Below, piece by piece: positions 45,739 through 55,767 of a DNA stretch of 64,000 nucleotides. The stretch covers positions 1,922,001 to 1,986,000 of the forward strand of contig CAVQHI010000002.1 of assembly GCA_963712305.1 (NCBI GenBank), in the 5' to 3' direction. The position numbers and the translations under genes are program-made. The notes under the pieces are model-generated. The model ran no database searches and was not told where the DNA came from. It saw only the letters and a list, made by a program, of their open reading frames with translations. This DNA comes from DATFNI01 sp963712305 (GTDB lineage: Bacteria > Bacteroidota > Rhodothermia > Balneolales > DATFMH01). Each line of letters starts with the position of its first letter. The first letter of the stretch is position 1.

Positions 45739-48700
45739 ATGAAAATAATCGATGTATCGACGCGGCGCCGTGTTACCGTAGCAATGTTTACGATAGGCAT
45801 CCTCCTGTTTGGTTTTGTGTCATTATCCCGCCTGAAAATCAATCTCCTTCCCGATCTTAGCTACCCTACATTAACGATACGTTCTGAACTGACTGGTGCA
45901 GCTCCTGCCGAAATTGAAAACCTGGTTACAAAACCTATTGAAGAAGCGTTGGGCGTTGTTAAAAATGTGAAGCAGGTGCGGAGCATCTCGCGGTCAGGCC
46001 AGTCAGACGTCATCCTCGAGTTTGCCTGGGGCACCAACATGGATTATGCGAGTCTCGATGTGCGGGAGAAACTCGATGCTATTCAGCTGCCGCTGGAATC
46101 CGAACGTCCTGTTATTCTCCGTTTCGATCCCACTCTTGATCCAGTCATGCGTTTTGCGTTCTTCAGGGATAGCAAGCCTGAAAAATCTAATATCACCACT
46201 GCTTCAACACAAGCGGATGATCTTAATGTTCAGAATGTTGAAACCCTCAAATTTCTTCGCACGCTCGGTGAAGAACAACTGAAGAAGGAGTTGGAGACGG
46301 CCGATGGTGTGGCTTCTGTTAAAGTCAGCGGTGGACTTGAAGAAGAGATACAGGTCCTTGTTGATGAACGGCGCCTGGCTCATCTCAATATCCCGATAGA
46401 TAAAGTCATTAGTGAATTGAGCGCCGAGAATGTAAATCTGTCGGGTGGGCGACTTGAAGAGGGAACATCTCAGTTTTTGGTCCGCACCATAAACCAGTTT
46501 AAGACGGTCAATGAAATAAACGACATCGTCATTGAAAACCGGAATAATAAACCGGTCTATATTCGTGACATAGCTGATGTCCGGCAGGGCTACAAAGAAC
46601 GTGAAGCTATCACACGTTTTAATGGTAAAGAGGCTGTTGAACTTGCTGTTTATAAGGAAGGTGATGCCAATACTGTTGCAGTTGCTAGATATGTCGACAA
46701 GAAGCTGAAACGCATCAGGGAAGGGTTGCCGGAGGGAGTAAAACTTGTAAAGGTTTATGACCAGTCGACGTTCATCACACAGGCCGTCGATGATGTCGTA
46801 AACGCCGCCGTCATTGGAGGTATTTTAGCCATCATCATCCTGTACCTTTTCTTACGCGACTTCTGGGCTACCCTCATCATCTCATTATCGATCCCGGTAT
46901 CTGTCATCGCCACTTTCAACCTGATGTACGGTTACGACATCACGCTCAATATCATGTCGCTGGGAGGTATTGCGCTTGGCATTGGTCTGTTGGTTGATAA
47001 TTCGATTGTGGTGCTTGAAAATATATCGAGGCACCACAACATGGGGAAACCAATGCTTCAGGCTTCACGTGAAGGAGCAGGTGAAGTAGGCATGGCGGTT
47101 GTTGCTTCCACGCTGACAACCGTTGCTGTTTTCTTTCCACTTGTATTTGTTCAGGGGATCGCAGGGCAATTGTTTCGCGACCAGGCACTGACCGTTACGT
47201 TCTCATTGCTGGCATCGCTGTTGGTTGCGATAACATTGATCCCCATGTTGTCATCAATGCGTGAGAGAAAGAAAAGTCCTCTGCCACGGCCTATGCGCTC
47301 AACTCCAAAGACGAAGATAGGCCGCGCTTTACGCAGCGTCAGGCTATTTTTGATCGAAACCATTCCAACACTCATCGTTCATTATGTCCTGTTGATTATC
47401 AAATTGATCAGTAAGGGTATCATGTTTCTCATCCGGCCTTTCGCAAATACGTTCTCAAGATCCTATCAATATGTAGAGGACAGGTACCCAAATGTTATCC
47501 GGTGGGCTCTCGATCACAGGGGAACGGTATTGTTTACGGCATTCCTGATATTTGTCGGAAGCCTGCTGCTGATTCCACGCATCGGTATTGAACTGATACC
47601 ATCCATGTCACAGGGAGAATTTATTGTTGAATTCCGCATGCCACCGGGCACTCCGCTTAACAAGACGGACGACGCCCTCAAATCCGTTCAACATGCTGCC
47701 GAGACCGTTGGGAAGGTCAATACGACATTCTCTGTCGCCGGTACCGGAAACCGTATGGATGCCAATCCTGAAGAAGGCGGAGAGAACTGGGGCGAGTTGA
47801 ATGTGAACCTGGTAGGAGGATCCGGCCGGGATGATGAAGAACAAACGATGGACCAACTGAGAAAACAGCTCCAGAGAATACCGGGCCTGCAGTATAAATT
47901 CTCCCGACCTGCTCTGTTTACATTCAAAACGCCGGTTGAGATAGAATTAAGCGGATACGACCTGGATCAGCTCAAGACGGTCAGTGGATCGATTCAGCAA
48001 AAGATGCAGAATTCACCGCGTTTTACCGATGTGAAATCGACCATGGAGAGAGGACATCCGGAGATCCAGATTCATTTCGATCGTGCGAAAGTGGCAGCTT
48101 TGGGATTAGCTGTTCATACGGTGGCTGATAATATCGTCCGTAAGATCAAGGGTGATGTCGCGACTAAATATTCATGGCATGAACGAAAGATTGATGTGCT
48201 TGTCCGTGCAAGGGAACAGGACCGGGCTTCAGCCGATGAGATCCGCCGATTGATTATTAATCCGGAAAGCGACAGGCCAGTGCCGCTTGAAGCTGTGGCC
48301 GATGTGGTGGTCACAACGGGACCAAGTGAAATACGCAGAATAGCACAACAACGCGTGGCTGTGATCACTTCCAACCTGAGCTATGGCGATCTCGGTGCGG
48401 CTGCAATGGAAATCAATAACATGATCAAAAATACGGTCATCCCGAATAATGTCGAAGCGGCTATCGGCGGACAGAATGAAGAAATGGATGCTTCGTTCAA
48501 GTCACTGGTTTTTGCATTGTTGCTGGCCGTGTTTCTCGTGTATCTTGTCATGGCCTCACAGTTTGAGTCGATTATCCACCCGTTTGTGATTCTGTTTACC
48601 ATTCCACTTGCTCTTACAGGCGCTATCCTGGCATTATGGATTACCGGTGCAACCATCAGTGTCGTCGTATTTATTGGATTGATTCTGCTTGCCGGCATTG

Positions 48701-49044
48701 TCGTGAATAACGCCATCGTGCTCATCGACCTCATCAACCAGTTCCGCAAACAAGGAATGGAGAAGTTCGAAGCGATTGTCGAGGCCGGGCGTTCTCGTCT
48801 GCGCCCGATCCTGATGACAACGCTGACTACAACACTTGGTTTGCTTCCCCTGGCTCTTGGCATCGGCGAAGGGGCCGAGGTTCGTTCACCCATGGGTATC
48901 ACTGTCATTGGTGGTTTGACGGTGTCAACGTTACTAACGCTCGTGGTTATCCCGGTCATGTATTCGATCATGGACCGCAAAGTTTATGATTCAGAGGCTG
49001 CACTAACGGTTATCGCTACAGATGATTCCGGAGAATCACAATGA
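45739..49044 (+). CDS. RND-family efflux permease, first subunit
   Basis: 1101 residues, twelve-helix RND permease with two large periplasmic domains. Visible: N-terminal MKIIDVSTRRRVTVAMFTIG, the porter domains, GLLVDNSIVVLENI in helix 4, and GIVVNNAIVLIDLINQ with RLRPILMTTLTTTLGLLPLA in the C-terminal half. It has an extra ~70-residue cytoplasmic stretch between helices 6 and 7 with MRERKKSPLPRPMR. Where AcrB has Asp-Asp in helix 4, this has Asp-Asn. AGGAGGGG precedes the ATG. Its end overlaps the start of the second permease by 4 bases (ATGA). Two unlike permeases with one adaptor suggest a heteromeric MdtBC-like pump; substrate unknown. Confidence 0.93.
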   Translation: MKIIDVSTRRRVTVAMFTIGILLFGFVSLSRLKINLLPDLSYPTLTIRSELTGAAPAEIENLVTKPIEEALGVVKNVKQVRSISRSGQSDVILEFAWGTNMDYASLDVREKLDAIQLPLESERPVILRFDPTLDPVMRFAFFRDSKPEKSNITTASTQADDLNVQNVETLKFLRTLGEEQLKKELETADGVASVKVSGGLEEEIQVLVDERRLAHLNIPIDKVISELSAENVNLSGGRLEEGTSQFLVRTINQFKTVNEINDIVIENRNNKPVYIRDIADVRQGYKEREAITRFNGKEAVELAVYKEGDANTVAVARYVDKKLKRIREGLPEGVKLVKVYDQSTFITQAVDDVVNAAVIGGILAIIILYLFLRDFWATLIISLSIPVSVIATFNLMYGYDITLNIMSLGGIALGIGLLVDNSIVVLENISRHHNMGKPMLQASREGAGEVGMAVVASTLTTVAVFFPLVFVQGIAGQLFRDQALTVTFSLLASLLVAITLIPMLSSMRERKKSPLPRPMRSTPKTKIGRALRSVRLFLIETIPTLIVHYVLLIIKLISKGIMFLIRPFANTFSRSYQYVEDRYPNVIRWALDHRGTVLFTAFLIFVGSLLLIPRIGIELIPSMSQGEFIVEFRMPPGTPLNKTDDALKSVQHAAETVGKVNTTFSVAGTGNRMDANPEEGGENWGELNVNLVGGSGRDDEEQTMDQLRKQLQRIPGLQYKFSRPALFTFKTPVEIELSGYDLDQLKTVSGSIQQKMQNSPRFTDVKSTMERGHPEIQIHFDRAKVAALGLAVHTVADNIVRKIKGDVATKYSWHERKIDVLVRAREQDRASADEIRRLIINPESDRPVPLEAVADVVVTTGPSEIRRIAQQRVAVITSNLSYGDLGAAAMEINNMIKNTVIPNNVEAAIGGQNEEMDASFKSLVFALLLAVFLVYLVMASQFESIIHPFVILFTIPLALTGAILALWITGATISVVVFIGLILLAGIVVNNAIVLIDLINQFRKQGMEKFEAIVEAGRSRLRPILMTTLTTTLGLLPLALGIGEGAEVRSPMGITVIGGLTVSTLLTLVVIPVMYSIMDRKVYDSEAALTVIATDDSGESQ

Positions 49045-52000
49045 GCATCACCGAAAAAGCCATACAACGCCCGGTAACCAGCCTGATGATCTTCACTTGC
49101 TTCATCGTCATCGGACTGATCTCCAGCCGACTCGTTCCGATGGAGTTTTTTCCTGACATCAGCTTTCCGGGGATGTATGTGCAGATACCCTACCAGGGAT
49201 CTACACCGGAGGAGATTGAGCGTCTCATAACAAGACCTGTGGAAGAAGCGCTGGCTACGCTAAGTGATATTGAGGTGATGAATTCAGATTCTCGTGAGAA
49301 TGAAGCCGGCATTTTTGTGCGATTTAAAATGGGATCGGACATCAACCTGAAGGCGATTGAGGGTCAGGAGAAGATAGACGGTGTTCAGAACCTTCTTCCG
49401 GCGGACCTGGAGCGAATCAACATATTTAAGTTCTCAGCTACTGACGAGCCGATTCTTAACCTGCGTATTTCCAGTGATCGTGATCTTTCCAATTCGTACG
49501 ATCTGCTGTACCGGAATGTAAAGCAGCGAATTGAACGCATCGACGGCGTATCCAAAGTGGATCTGTACGGAGTGGAGAAGAAACAGCTTCGTATAGAGAT
49601 CAAACCCGACCGGCTCGTTAATCACAATGTTGATCTTGGCAAAGTTGTTCAGGATTTAAGCAGAAGTAACTTTTCAGTCACAGCAGGACAAATTAACGAA
49701 TCGGGTCATCGGTACCTGGTTCGATCCATGGGACAGTTGTCGAAACCGGATGAATACGGGAACTTGATTGTTGGATCTAATCATCTCCGCCTCAGTGATA
49801 TAGCTGACGTCACCTTCAAAAATCCTGATATCAATTATGGCCGTCATCTGGATCAGAAATATGCCATTGGTCTGGATGTTTTTAAGGAGTCCGGGGCCAA
49901 TACTGTTGGGGTAAGCAGGGCTGTATTGAAAGAAGTGGAAGCGATCAAAGACAACCCGGCAATGAAAGGCATTAGAATCTATGAGATGGGTAACCAGGCT
50001 ACAGGAATTACCAGTTCTCTCAAAGAATTGCTTGAAGCCGGGATACTCGGGGGGATTTTTTCCATCATCGTTCTATTCTTCTTTCTCAGGAACATCCCGA
50101 CTACGCTGATTGTCGGTCTTGCCGTTCCATTTTCACTTATCGTGACGATGGCATGTCTGTACTTTTTCAACATGTCGCTCAATATCCTCACGATGATGGG
50201 ACTCATGCTGGCCGTGGGTATGCTGGTAGATAATGCGGTTGTTGTGACTGAAAACATTCACCGGCACCAGTTAATAAATACAGATCGCCGGGCCGCAACG
50301 ATCAAGGCCGTCAAAGAAGTCGCAATGGCCGTAACGGCAGGTACTATAACCACCATCATTGTTTTCCTGCCGAATATTGTCAGCCAGAGAGATATGTCGG
50401 CTGTTTATCTGAAACACGTCGCAGTGACCATATGCATCGCCCTGCTTGCTTCACTGCTTATTTCACTCACGATCATTCCGTTACTATATCTGAAGTATCA
50501 GCCCAGGCACAAGCGTAAAAAACCGACCATTATCGAAAAGGGGACTCTAATATATGTGAAAATACTTTCCTGGATTATCCATCATAAAGAGACAGCTATC
50601 TTGTCGATAGTACTTATCCTGGTAAGCGTGGTCATTCCGGGTAAAATCGTACAGATGGATATGTTCCCGCCAAGCGAAGGCCGGACGCTACGCCTTTTCT
50701 ACAACATCAGAGGACACTATGTGCTTGAGAAAGTTGAAGAGTCGGTAGATCGCATCGAAAAGTATCTGTATGCGCATAAAGAAGAATTCGAGATAAAGAC
50801 GGTATATTCTTACTATGAAACAGGATACGCTATGTCAACGATCCTTCTGAAGGAAGATGACGAAGCGGAAAAGTCGGTCGATGAGATTAAAAAAGCGATA
50901 CGTGATAGTCTGCCTAAAATCAGTCTGGGAACGCCGACCTTCGAGTATCGCAACATGCGTGGTGGTGAGGCCATGCGTGTTCACCTGATCGGTGAATCAA
51001 GTGATGTTTTAACGGAATTGGCGAAGGAAGCTGTCCGTCGCATCAAAACCATGCCGGGTTTCATAGATGTTAGATCTGAAGCAGAATCCGGATCAGAGGA
51101 AGTCCAGCTACGCATTGATCGCGAACGCAGCAGAAACCTGGGATTGAATACTATGCAGGTGGCCAACATCGTGTCCAATGCTTTGCGCGGATACCCGCTT
51201 CGAAAAATCAGGACTCCGGAAGGTGAAAGGGATGTGATTCTCAGTTTCAAGGATACCGACCGGCAGACGATATCTGACCTGATGAATATGCCGATCTTCC
51301 TGCCGAACAAGGAACCTGTTAAACTGTCTACCATCGCACACTATGAGATCCGGCGAGGTCCACATTCCATTCACAGGGAGAACAGGCTGACATCATTGGC
51401 AGTTACGGCCAATCTGAATAAGATCACCATGAATGATGCACAGCAGAAGATCACAAAAGTCATGGACCAGATTGACTATCCAACCGGTTATGGCTGGAGT
51501 TTCGGAAGAAGCTTCAGGGATGAAGATCAGACCATGAATGAGATGATGTTGAACATCATTCTTGCGCTCATTCTCATTTACCTGGTGATGGCCTCTCTGT
51601 TCGAATCGATCCTGTATCCCACCAGTATCATCACATCCATTATATTCGCAATTGTCGGTGTTTATTGGTTTTTCATGATCACGGATACGACATTTTCATT
51701 TATGGCAATGGTCGGCATCCTTATTTTGATGGGCATCGTTGTGAATAATGGAATCGTGCTTATCGATCATGTCAATTTGCTGCGAAGCCGGGGGCTGACC
51801 AGGAACCGTGCAATCATCCAGGCAGGCCGGGATCGAATGCGTCCAATCCTCATGACTGCAGGTACAACAGTTCTGGGTTTGATACCTTTATGCCTTGGAA
51901 CAACACAAGTTGGCGGTGACGGTCCACCATACTTCCCAATGGCAAGGGCAATCGTTGGCGGACTAACTTTCTCGACGGTCGTTACGATGCTGATCCTCCC

Positions 52001-52070
52001 AACGATCTATATTCTGTTAGATGATTTGAGAAATTGGACGGTGAGGGTAATAAGGTTGGCAAAAGGGTAA
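49041..52070 (+). CDS. RND-family efflux permease, second subunit
   Basis: 1009 residues, RND fold as above. N-terminal MSITEKAIQRPVTSLMIFTC, helix 4 LAVGMLVDNAVVVTENIHRH (again Asp-Asn), and C-terminal GIVVNNGIVLIDHVNLLRSRG with RMRPILMTAGTTVLGLIPL. Translationally coupled to the first permease by a 4-base overlap. The two differ enough that they are not a recent duplication. An intrinsic terminator follows at 52102. Hetero-oligomer formation is inferred from gene order. Confidence 0.93.
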   Translation: MSITEKAIQRPVTSLMIFTCFIVIGLISSRLVPMEFFPDISFPGMYVQIPYQGSTPEEIERLITRPVEEALATLSDIEVMNSDSRENEAGIFVRFKMGSDINLKAIEGQEKIDGVQNLLPADLERINIFKFSATDEPILNLRISSDRDLSNSYDLLYRNVKQRIERIDGVSKVDLYGVEKKQLRIEIKPDRLVNHNVDLGKVVQDLSRSNFSVTAGQINESGHRYLVRSMGQLSKPDEYGNLIVGSNHLRLSDIADVTFKNPDINYGRHLDQKYAIGLDVFKESGANTVGVSRAVLKEVEAIKDNPAMKGIRIYEMGNQATGITSSLKELLEAGILGGIFSIIVLFFFLRNIPTTLIVGLAVPFSLIVTMACLYFFNMSLNILTMMGLMLAVGMLVDNAVVVTENIHRHQLINTDRRAATIKAVKEVAMAVTAGTITTIIVFLPNIVSQRDMSAVYLKHVAVTICIALLASLLISLTIIPLLYLKYQPRHKRKKPTIIEKGTLIYVKILSWIIHHKETAILSIVLILVSVVIPGKIVQMDMFPPSEGRTLRLFYNIRGHYVLEKVEESVDRIEKYLYAHKEEFEIKTVYSYYETGYAMSTILLKEDDEAEKSVDEIKKAIRDSLPKISLGTPTFEYRNMRGGEAMRVHLIGESSDVLTELAKEAVRRIKTMPGFIDVRSEAESGSEEVQLRIDRERSRNLGLNTMQVANIVSNALRGYPLRKIRTPEGERDVILSFKDTDRQTISDLMNMPIFLPNKEPVKLSTIAHYEIRRGPHSIHRENRLTSLAVTANLNKITMNDAQQKITKVMDQIDYPTGYGWSFGRSFRDEDQTMNEMMLNIILALILIYLVMASLFESILYPTSIITSIIFAIVGVYWFFMITDTTFSFMAMVGILILMGIVVNNGIVLIDHVNLLRSRGLTRNRAIIQAGRDRMRPILMTAGTTVLGLIPLCLGTTQVGGDGPPYFPMARAIVGGLTFSTVVTMLILPTIYILLDDLRNWTVRVIRLAKG

Positions 52071-52101
52071 GTAACAGGGCCGGTTGTTAGTTTTTCGTTT
52101 T

Positions 52102-52137
52102 AAAGGATGCCATCACTTGGAGTGCTGGCATCCTTTT
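52102..52137 (+). terminator. Terminator of the RND operon
   Basis: AAAGGATGCCA and TGGCATCCTTTT enclose TCACTTGGAGTGC, a strong hairpin with T-run. An almost identical hairpin stands at 54934 after the kinase gene, so terminator and the following promoter segment exist as a duplicated module. Confidence 0.85.
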
Positions 52138-52140
52138 GTT

Positions 52141-52187
52141 GTATTTGTTGATTTATATAAGATATTATACTTGTAAATGACCAGTTG
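52141..52187 (+). promoter_or_regulatory. AT-rich element shared with the ECF sigma gene (probable promoter)
   Basis: GTATTTGTTGATTTATATAA, then GATATTATACTTGTAAATGACCAG. The same pattern, with few differences, is found at 55024-55070 (GTATTTATTGATTTAAATGA, then GATATTATAGATTAAAATGATCAG), just before the ECF sigma gene. Both stand downstream of near-identical terminators. The core GATATTATA would suit a -10 or -7 region. Similarity over ~45 bases without coding function suggests shared regulation of kinase and sigma factor, perhaps by the sigma factor itself. Here the ATG is ~180 bases further on; at the sigma gene only ~26. Confidence 0.5.
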
Positions 52188-52365
52188 TTGACTGCTTCCC
52201 AAAGAAGCAGGAATCCCTGTAGTGATTTGGGTTGCGGCGGATATCTGAGAGTTTTGTTTAATACGCAAATCAATCAATAGAAGTCATAATGACCGGTTTC
52301 GCCGCTTTTCCATCTAAATTGCGCGTATTATATAAATAGCTAACAATGTATGGGGAGGAAGACCA

Positions 52366-54849
52366 ATGAACCCGGATCGGTGGAATCAGGTACAAACACT
52401 TTTTAAACAGATAGTTGAGCTCGATAGCAACACCAGGGAAACACGGTTAGGTAAGATTCAGGAAGAAGACCCCGATCTGTACGACGAATTAAAATCCCTT
52501 CTGGTGGCAGACGCCGACGAGACCTCTATTCTGGACGGTTTTGCAGTTGATAGCATTGATATTTCAGAATTCTTTCTGCCTGAAAGTTCGCGAATCGGAC
52601 CTTTCAAGCTCGTTCATGAGATCGGTATGGGAGGAATGGGAACCGTTTATCTTGCTAAACGCGTTGAGGGGGGATTTGATCAACAAGTCGCGCTAAAGCT
52701 TATCAAATTCGGCATCAACTCAGGTAGGATATTACAACGTTTTGAAGGGGAACGAAGCATATTAGCACGATTGCAGCATCCTAACATCGCACGCCTCATA
52801 GATGGTGGGTTGACGGATGACAACAGGCCATGGTTTGCAATGGAATATGTACAGGGGGAATCCATTGACACCTATTGTTTCCGTCTTAATCTGCCTGTTG
52901 AAAAGCGAATCGAACTTTTCATGAAGGTCATTGCAGCTGTTCATTATGCACATCACAATCTTATTGTTCACCGTGATCTCAAACCTGATAATATACTTGT
53001 CAGTGGACAAGATGGTGTATCACAAATAAAATTATTGGATTTCGGCATTGCCAATATGATTAGTGATGAGGGAGACCATCCGGAAAATGTGACGGGGATG
53101 ACAAAGGCATACGCATCACCGGAACAACTGAGTGGTCAGCAAACATCCATATCCAGCGACATATACAGTTTGGGAGTAGTTTTGTATGAGTTGCTTGCCA
53201 ACTGTCATCCGATACCGGAGTTCAGGAGAAATGGTCGCAGCCCTGAGAAATTCGATGATGAACTGGAATCGATATGTCAAAAAGCGATGGCCCGTGATCC
53301 TGAACAACGGTATCAAACCGCGAGCGATCTCAACAAAGATCTCCGTGCATGGCTTGATAATAAACCGGTCTCAAGCTATTCAAACAACCGCATGTACATT
53401 GCCAGGAAGTTTCTAAGCAGGAACAGATGGCAGGCTTCGATAATAGGATTATCGGTTTTAGCGATCCTTTTACTTATAACGATATATACAGTGCGACTTC
53501 AAAAGGAGCGTGATCATGCCGAACAGGAGGCATTAAAGGCAGCACATGTAACCGAGGTTCTTGGGAACGCACTCCAATCGGTTGACCCGTCAGTGTCAAA
53601 TAGTTCCAACATTTCTGCTAAGACCTTTGTCGGTCAGATCATAGGTTATGTCAACGACAATTTAACTGATGAGCCTGAAATCAGGGCAAAGCTGTTGGGC
53701 ATGATTGGCATTGTTTATATAAATCTCGGCAGTTATAAAAAAGCGGATTCCGTCTCGGCCATATCCTACGATTTGTTTCATAAAGTACCCAATCCGAATG
53801 AAAAGGAATTCATTGACAATCTTGTAAAGAGGAGCGAGATTTTGCTTGACGTCGGCAAATTTGATGAAGGCGGTCGCGTCATTCACGAGGCAATGAACCG
53901 GGCAAATAAATACCTCGATCCGAACTCAATTGCGTATGCCAACGTCGGTTTCTCATACGGCGATAATCTCTATGAAACGGGTGATTATAAAACCGCTGAT
54001 TCGGTATTTAAGCAGATTCTTCCTGTCTTTGAACGAAATAAAAAGACGGACATAACGGATTATATGGATATCATTTTCATGATCGGGACAAATTACAGGA
54101 AAATGGCGGTATTCGATTCGGCGGAGGTATACCTGTTGAAAACACTCGATCTCAGCCGCGTGCATGATGGACTGAACAGTGACAACTATGCGTATGATGA
54201 GAATCACCTGTCCAGCTTATACCAGGATAAAGGGGAATATGAAAGGGCCATTTCATATGCGCTGGATTCGTACAAAATCAGGAAGAAGATATATGGTGTT
54301 GAGAATATGGCAACTATCGCCAGTCAGGCTAACCTGGCGCGTGCGTACCTGGGAGCCGGTCGCCTTGATGAAGCCGAAGCCGCGTACGACTCGACAATCC
54401 AAGTATTCAAGAAGAGATATGGGACATCACATCATAACCTGGCCGGACTCCTCGGCAGTCTGGGGGATGTGTTGATGAAGAAAAAAGAGTACAAAAAGTC
54501 CGAGGCAGTGATGCGTCAAAGTATTGCAATAAATAAGAGGCTGCTGCCTCCGGATGATCTGCATCAATCGTATGGAATCCTGGGACTTGGCAATGTTCTG
54601 ATGAAAGAAGGTCGGTATGAGGAAGCCTTGCCTTATCTGCAGCGATCACTAACAATTCGAAAAAGCCATTTGTCGGAAACCTCACCGTTGGTTGCACAAT
54701 CAGAATATTCCACTGGGAGATGTCTATGGCAATTAGATCAAAAACTGGAAGCGGGGAAACTGCTTGATCATGCGTACAGCATCTACATCAAAGAACCCAA
54801 AAAATATGGTGAACAGATCAGGACGATTGAGGCGATGGGAGTGAGGTGA
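52366..54849 (+). CDS. Membrane Ser/Thr protein kinase with TPR-like C-terminal region
   Basis: 827 residues. Residues ~75-340 are a Hanks-type kinase domain: IGMGGMGTVYLAKR (P-loop), QQVALKLIKFG (catalytic Lys), VHRDLKPDNILV (catalytic Asp), LLDFGIAN (DFG), AYASPEQLSG and SDIYSLGVVLYELL. A single membrane helix follows near 365-385 (ASIIGLSVLAILLLITIYTV). The rest (~400-827) is helical with TPR-type repeats of ~40 residues (ARAYLGAGRLDEAEAAYDS, GDVLMKKKEYKKSEAVMRQS, GNVLMKEGRYEEALPYLQRS). The family pattern is an intracellular kinase and external sensor or partner-binding TPR. The N-terminal ~70 residues resemble the sigma-kinase-linked leader found in planctomycete- and FCB-type kinases. 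GGGAGGAAG precedes the ATG. An ECF sigma gene follows. Confidence 0.92.
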   Translation: MNPDRWNQVQTLFKQIVELDSNTRETRLGKIQEEDPDLYDELKSLLVADADETSILDGFAVDSIDISEFFLPESSRIGPFKLVHEIGMGGMGTVYLAKRVEGGFDQQVALKLIKFGINSGRILQRFEGERSILARLQHPNIARLIDGGLTDDNRPWFAMEYVQGESIDTYCFRLNLPVEKRIELFMKVIAAVHYAHHNLIVHRDLKPDNILVSGQDGVSQIKLLDFGIANMISDEGDHPENVTGMTKAYASPEQLSGQQTSISSDIYSLGVVLYELLANCHPIPEFRRNGRSPEKFDDELESICQKAMARDPEQRYQTASDLNKDLRAWLDNKPVSSYSNNRMYIARKFLSRNRWQASIIGLSVLAILLLITIYTVRLQKERDHAEQEALKAAHVTEVLGNALQSVDPSVSNSSNISAKTFVGQIIGYVNDNLTDEPEIRAKLLGMIGIVYINLGSYKKADSVSAISYDLFHKVPNPNEKEFIDNLVKRSEILLDVGKFDEGGRVIHEAMNRANKYLDPNSIAYANVGFSYGDNLYETGDYKTADSVFKQILPVFERNKKTDITDYMDIIFMIGTNYRKMAVFDSAEVYLLKTLDLSRVHDGLNSDNYAYDENHLSSLYQDKGEYERAISYALDSYKIRKKIYGVENMATIASQANLARAYLGAGRLDEAEAAYDSTIQVFKKRYGTSHHNLAGLLGSLGDVLMKKKEYKKSEAVMRQSIAINKRLLPPDDLHQSYGILGLGNVLMKEGRYEEALPYLQRSLTIRKSHLSETSPLVAQSEYSTGRCLWQLDQKLEAGKLLDHAYSIYIKEPKKYGEQIRTIEAMGVR

Positions 54850-54933
54850 AGGGGTTGTTTTCCAGTGTAATATATTAGAATCCCTAAATAAATTAGGCTT
54901 CATCTTTATCATTAATGCTTTTTGGACAGTCTC

Positions 54934-54970
54934 AAGGATGCCATCACTTGGAGTGATGGCATCCTTTTTA
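54934..54970 (+). terminator. Terminator of the kinase gene
   Basis: AAGGATGCCATCAC and GTGATGGCATCCTT form a perfect 14-base stem with loop TTGGA, followed by TTTT. It is a near copy of the terminator at 52102. Confidence 0.88.
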
Positions 54971-55023
54971 GTAGCAAAAACCATAAAACATTGGTTTGAA
55001 TTGATTTCACTATAACTTGAATT

Positions 55024-55070
55024 GTATTTATTGATTTAAATGAGATATTATAGATTAAAATGATCAGGGT
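55024..55070 (+). promoter_or_regulatory. AT-rich element shared with the kinase gene (probable promoter)
   Basis: Second copy of the ~45-base element described at 52141; it ends about 26 bases before the ATG of the sigma factor gene. Relative to the copy before the kinase, about 55-60 bases separate it from the terminator hairpin instead of 4. Confidence 0.5.
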
Positions 55071-55095
55071 GTGATTGTGCCCCCAATAATGCAAA

Positions 55096-55683
55096 ATGAA
55101 TCCAGGGATGAATCAAAATCCGCAGGACATTACACTGTTGTTGGATCAGCTCAGGGAAGATGACCAGAACCAGGTTGAGGTTATTTATCCACTGGTCTAT
55201 ACTCATTTGCATGAAGTCGCAAGAGGCCAATTACGGCACGCACGTGATGGGCATACGTTCCAGACGACGGCTCTTGTTCATGAAGCTTACCTGAAGATGG
55301 TGGACCAGGACCGTGCTAATTTCAACAATAGGTCCCATTTTTTGGCTATCGCGTCCATCGCTATGCGGCGAATCCTGATCAGCTATGCCCGAAAGCGGAA
55401 TGCAGATAAACGTGGCGGTGATCAGGTCCCGGTCACCTTTCATGATGGTATGGCTGCGTATCAGGCCCGAACCGGTGAATTATTGGATCTGGATGAAGCC
55501 CTGACCAGGCTTGAGAAGTTGAATCCACGGCAGTCGAAGATTGTGGAGTATCGTTTTTTTGGAGGACTTACATATAAGGAAATCGCCAAAGTTATGGGCG
55601 ACACGGAGCATTCGGTTCGATATGATTGGAGGGTAGCCAGGGCATGGCTCAAACGGGAAATGAGTGAGAAGAAGTCAGAGTGA
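55096..55683 (+). CDS. ECF sigma factor of the kinase-linked (Sigma70_ECF) type
   Basis: 195 residues. Region 2: YPLVYTHLHEVARGQLRH, TTALVHEAYLKMVDQ, NFNNRSHFLAIASIAMRRIL, ISYARKRNADKRGG. Region 4: LEKLNPRQSKIVEYRFFGGL, TYKEIAKVMGDTEHSVRYDW, RVARAWLKREM. RADKRGG-like and NRSHFFA-like motifs are characteristic of the PF07638 group, usually encoded with Ser/Thr kinases rather than with an anti-sigma factor. Here the kinase is upstream with its own terminator, so both are probably separate transcripts with similar promoters. No anti-sigma gene is present. Phosphorylation of the sigma factor by the kinase is a plausible inference. Confidence 0.92.
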   Translation: MNPGMNQNPQDITLLLDQLREDDQNQVEVIYPLVYTHLHEVARGQLRHARDGHTFQTTALVHEAYLKMVDQDRANFNNRSHFLAIASIAMRRILISYARKRNADKRGGDQVPVTFHDGMAAYQARTGELLDLDEALTRLEKLNPRQSKIVEYRFFGGLTYKEIAKVMGDTEHSVRYDWRVARAWLKREMSEKKSE

Positions 55684-55767
55684 CCGTTTCTTCGCAAGTT
55701 GAGGCCACTTGTTTTTCCTCGTTTCATGCAGATTCTGCGTTACTTTAAGAACGTTAGCCAGGATGCA

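Noticed and set aside
52366..55683. Kinase and ECF sigma as one operon
   Set aside because: A perfect intrinsic terminator (54934-54970) separates them and the sigma gene has its own upstream element.
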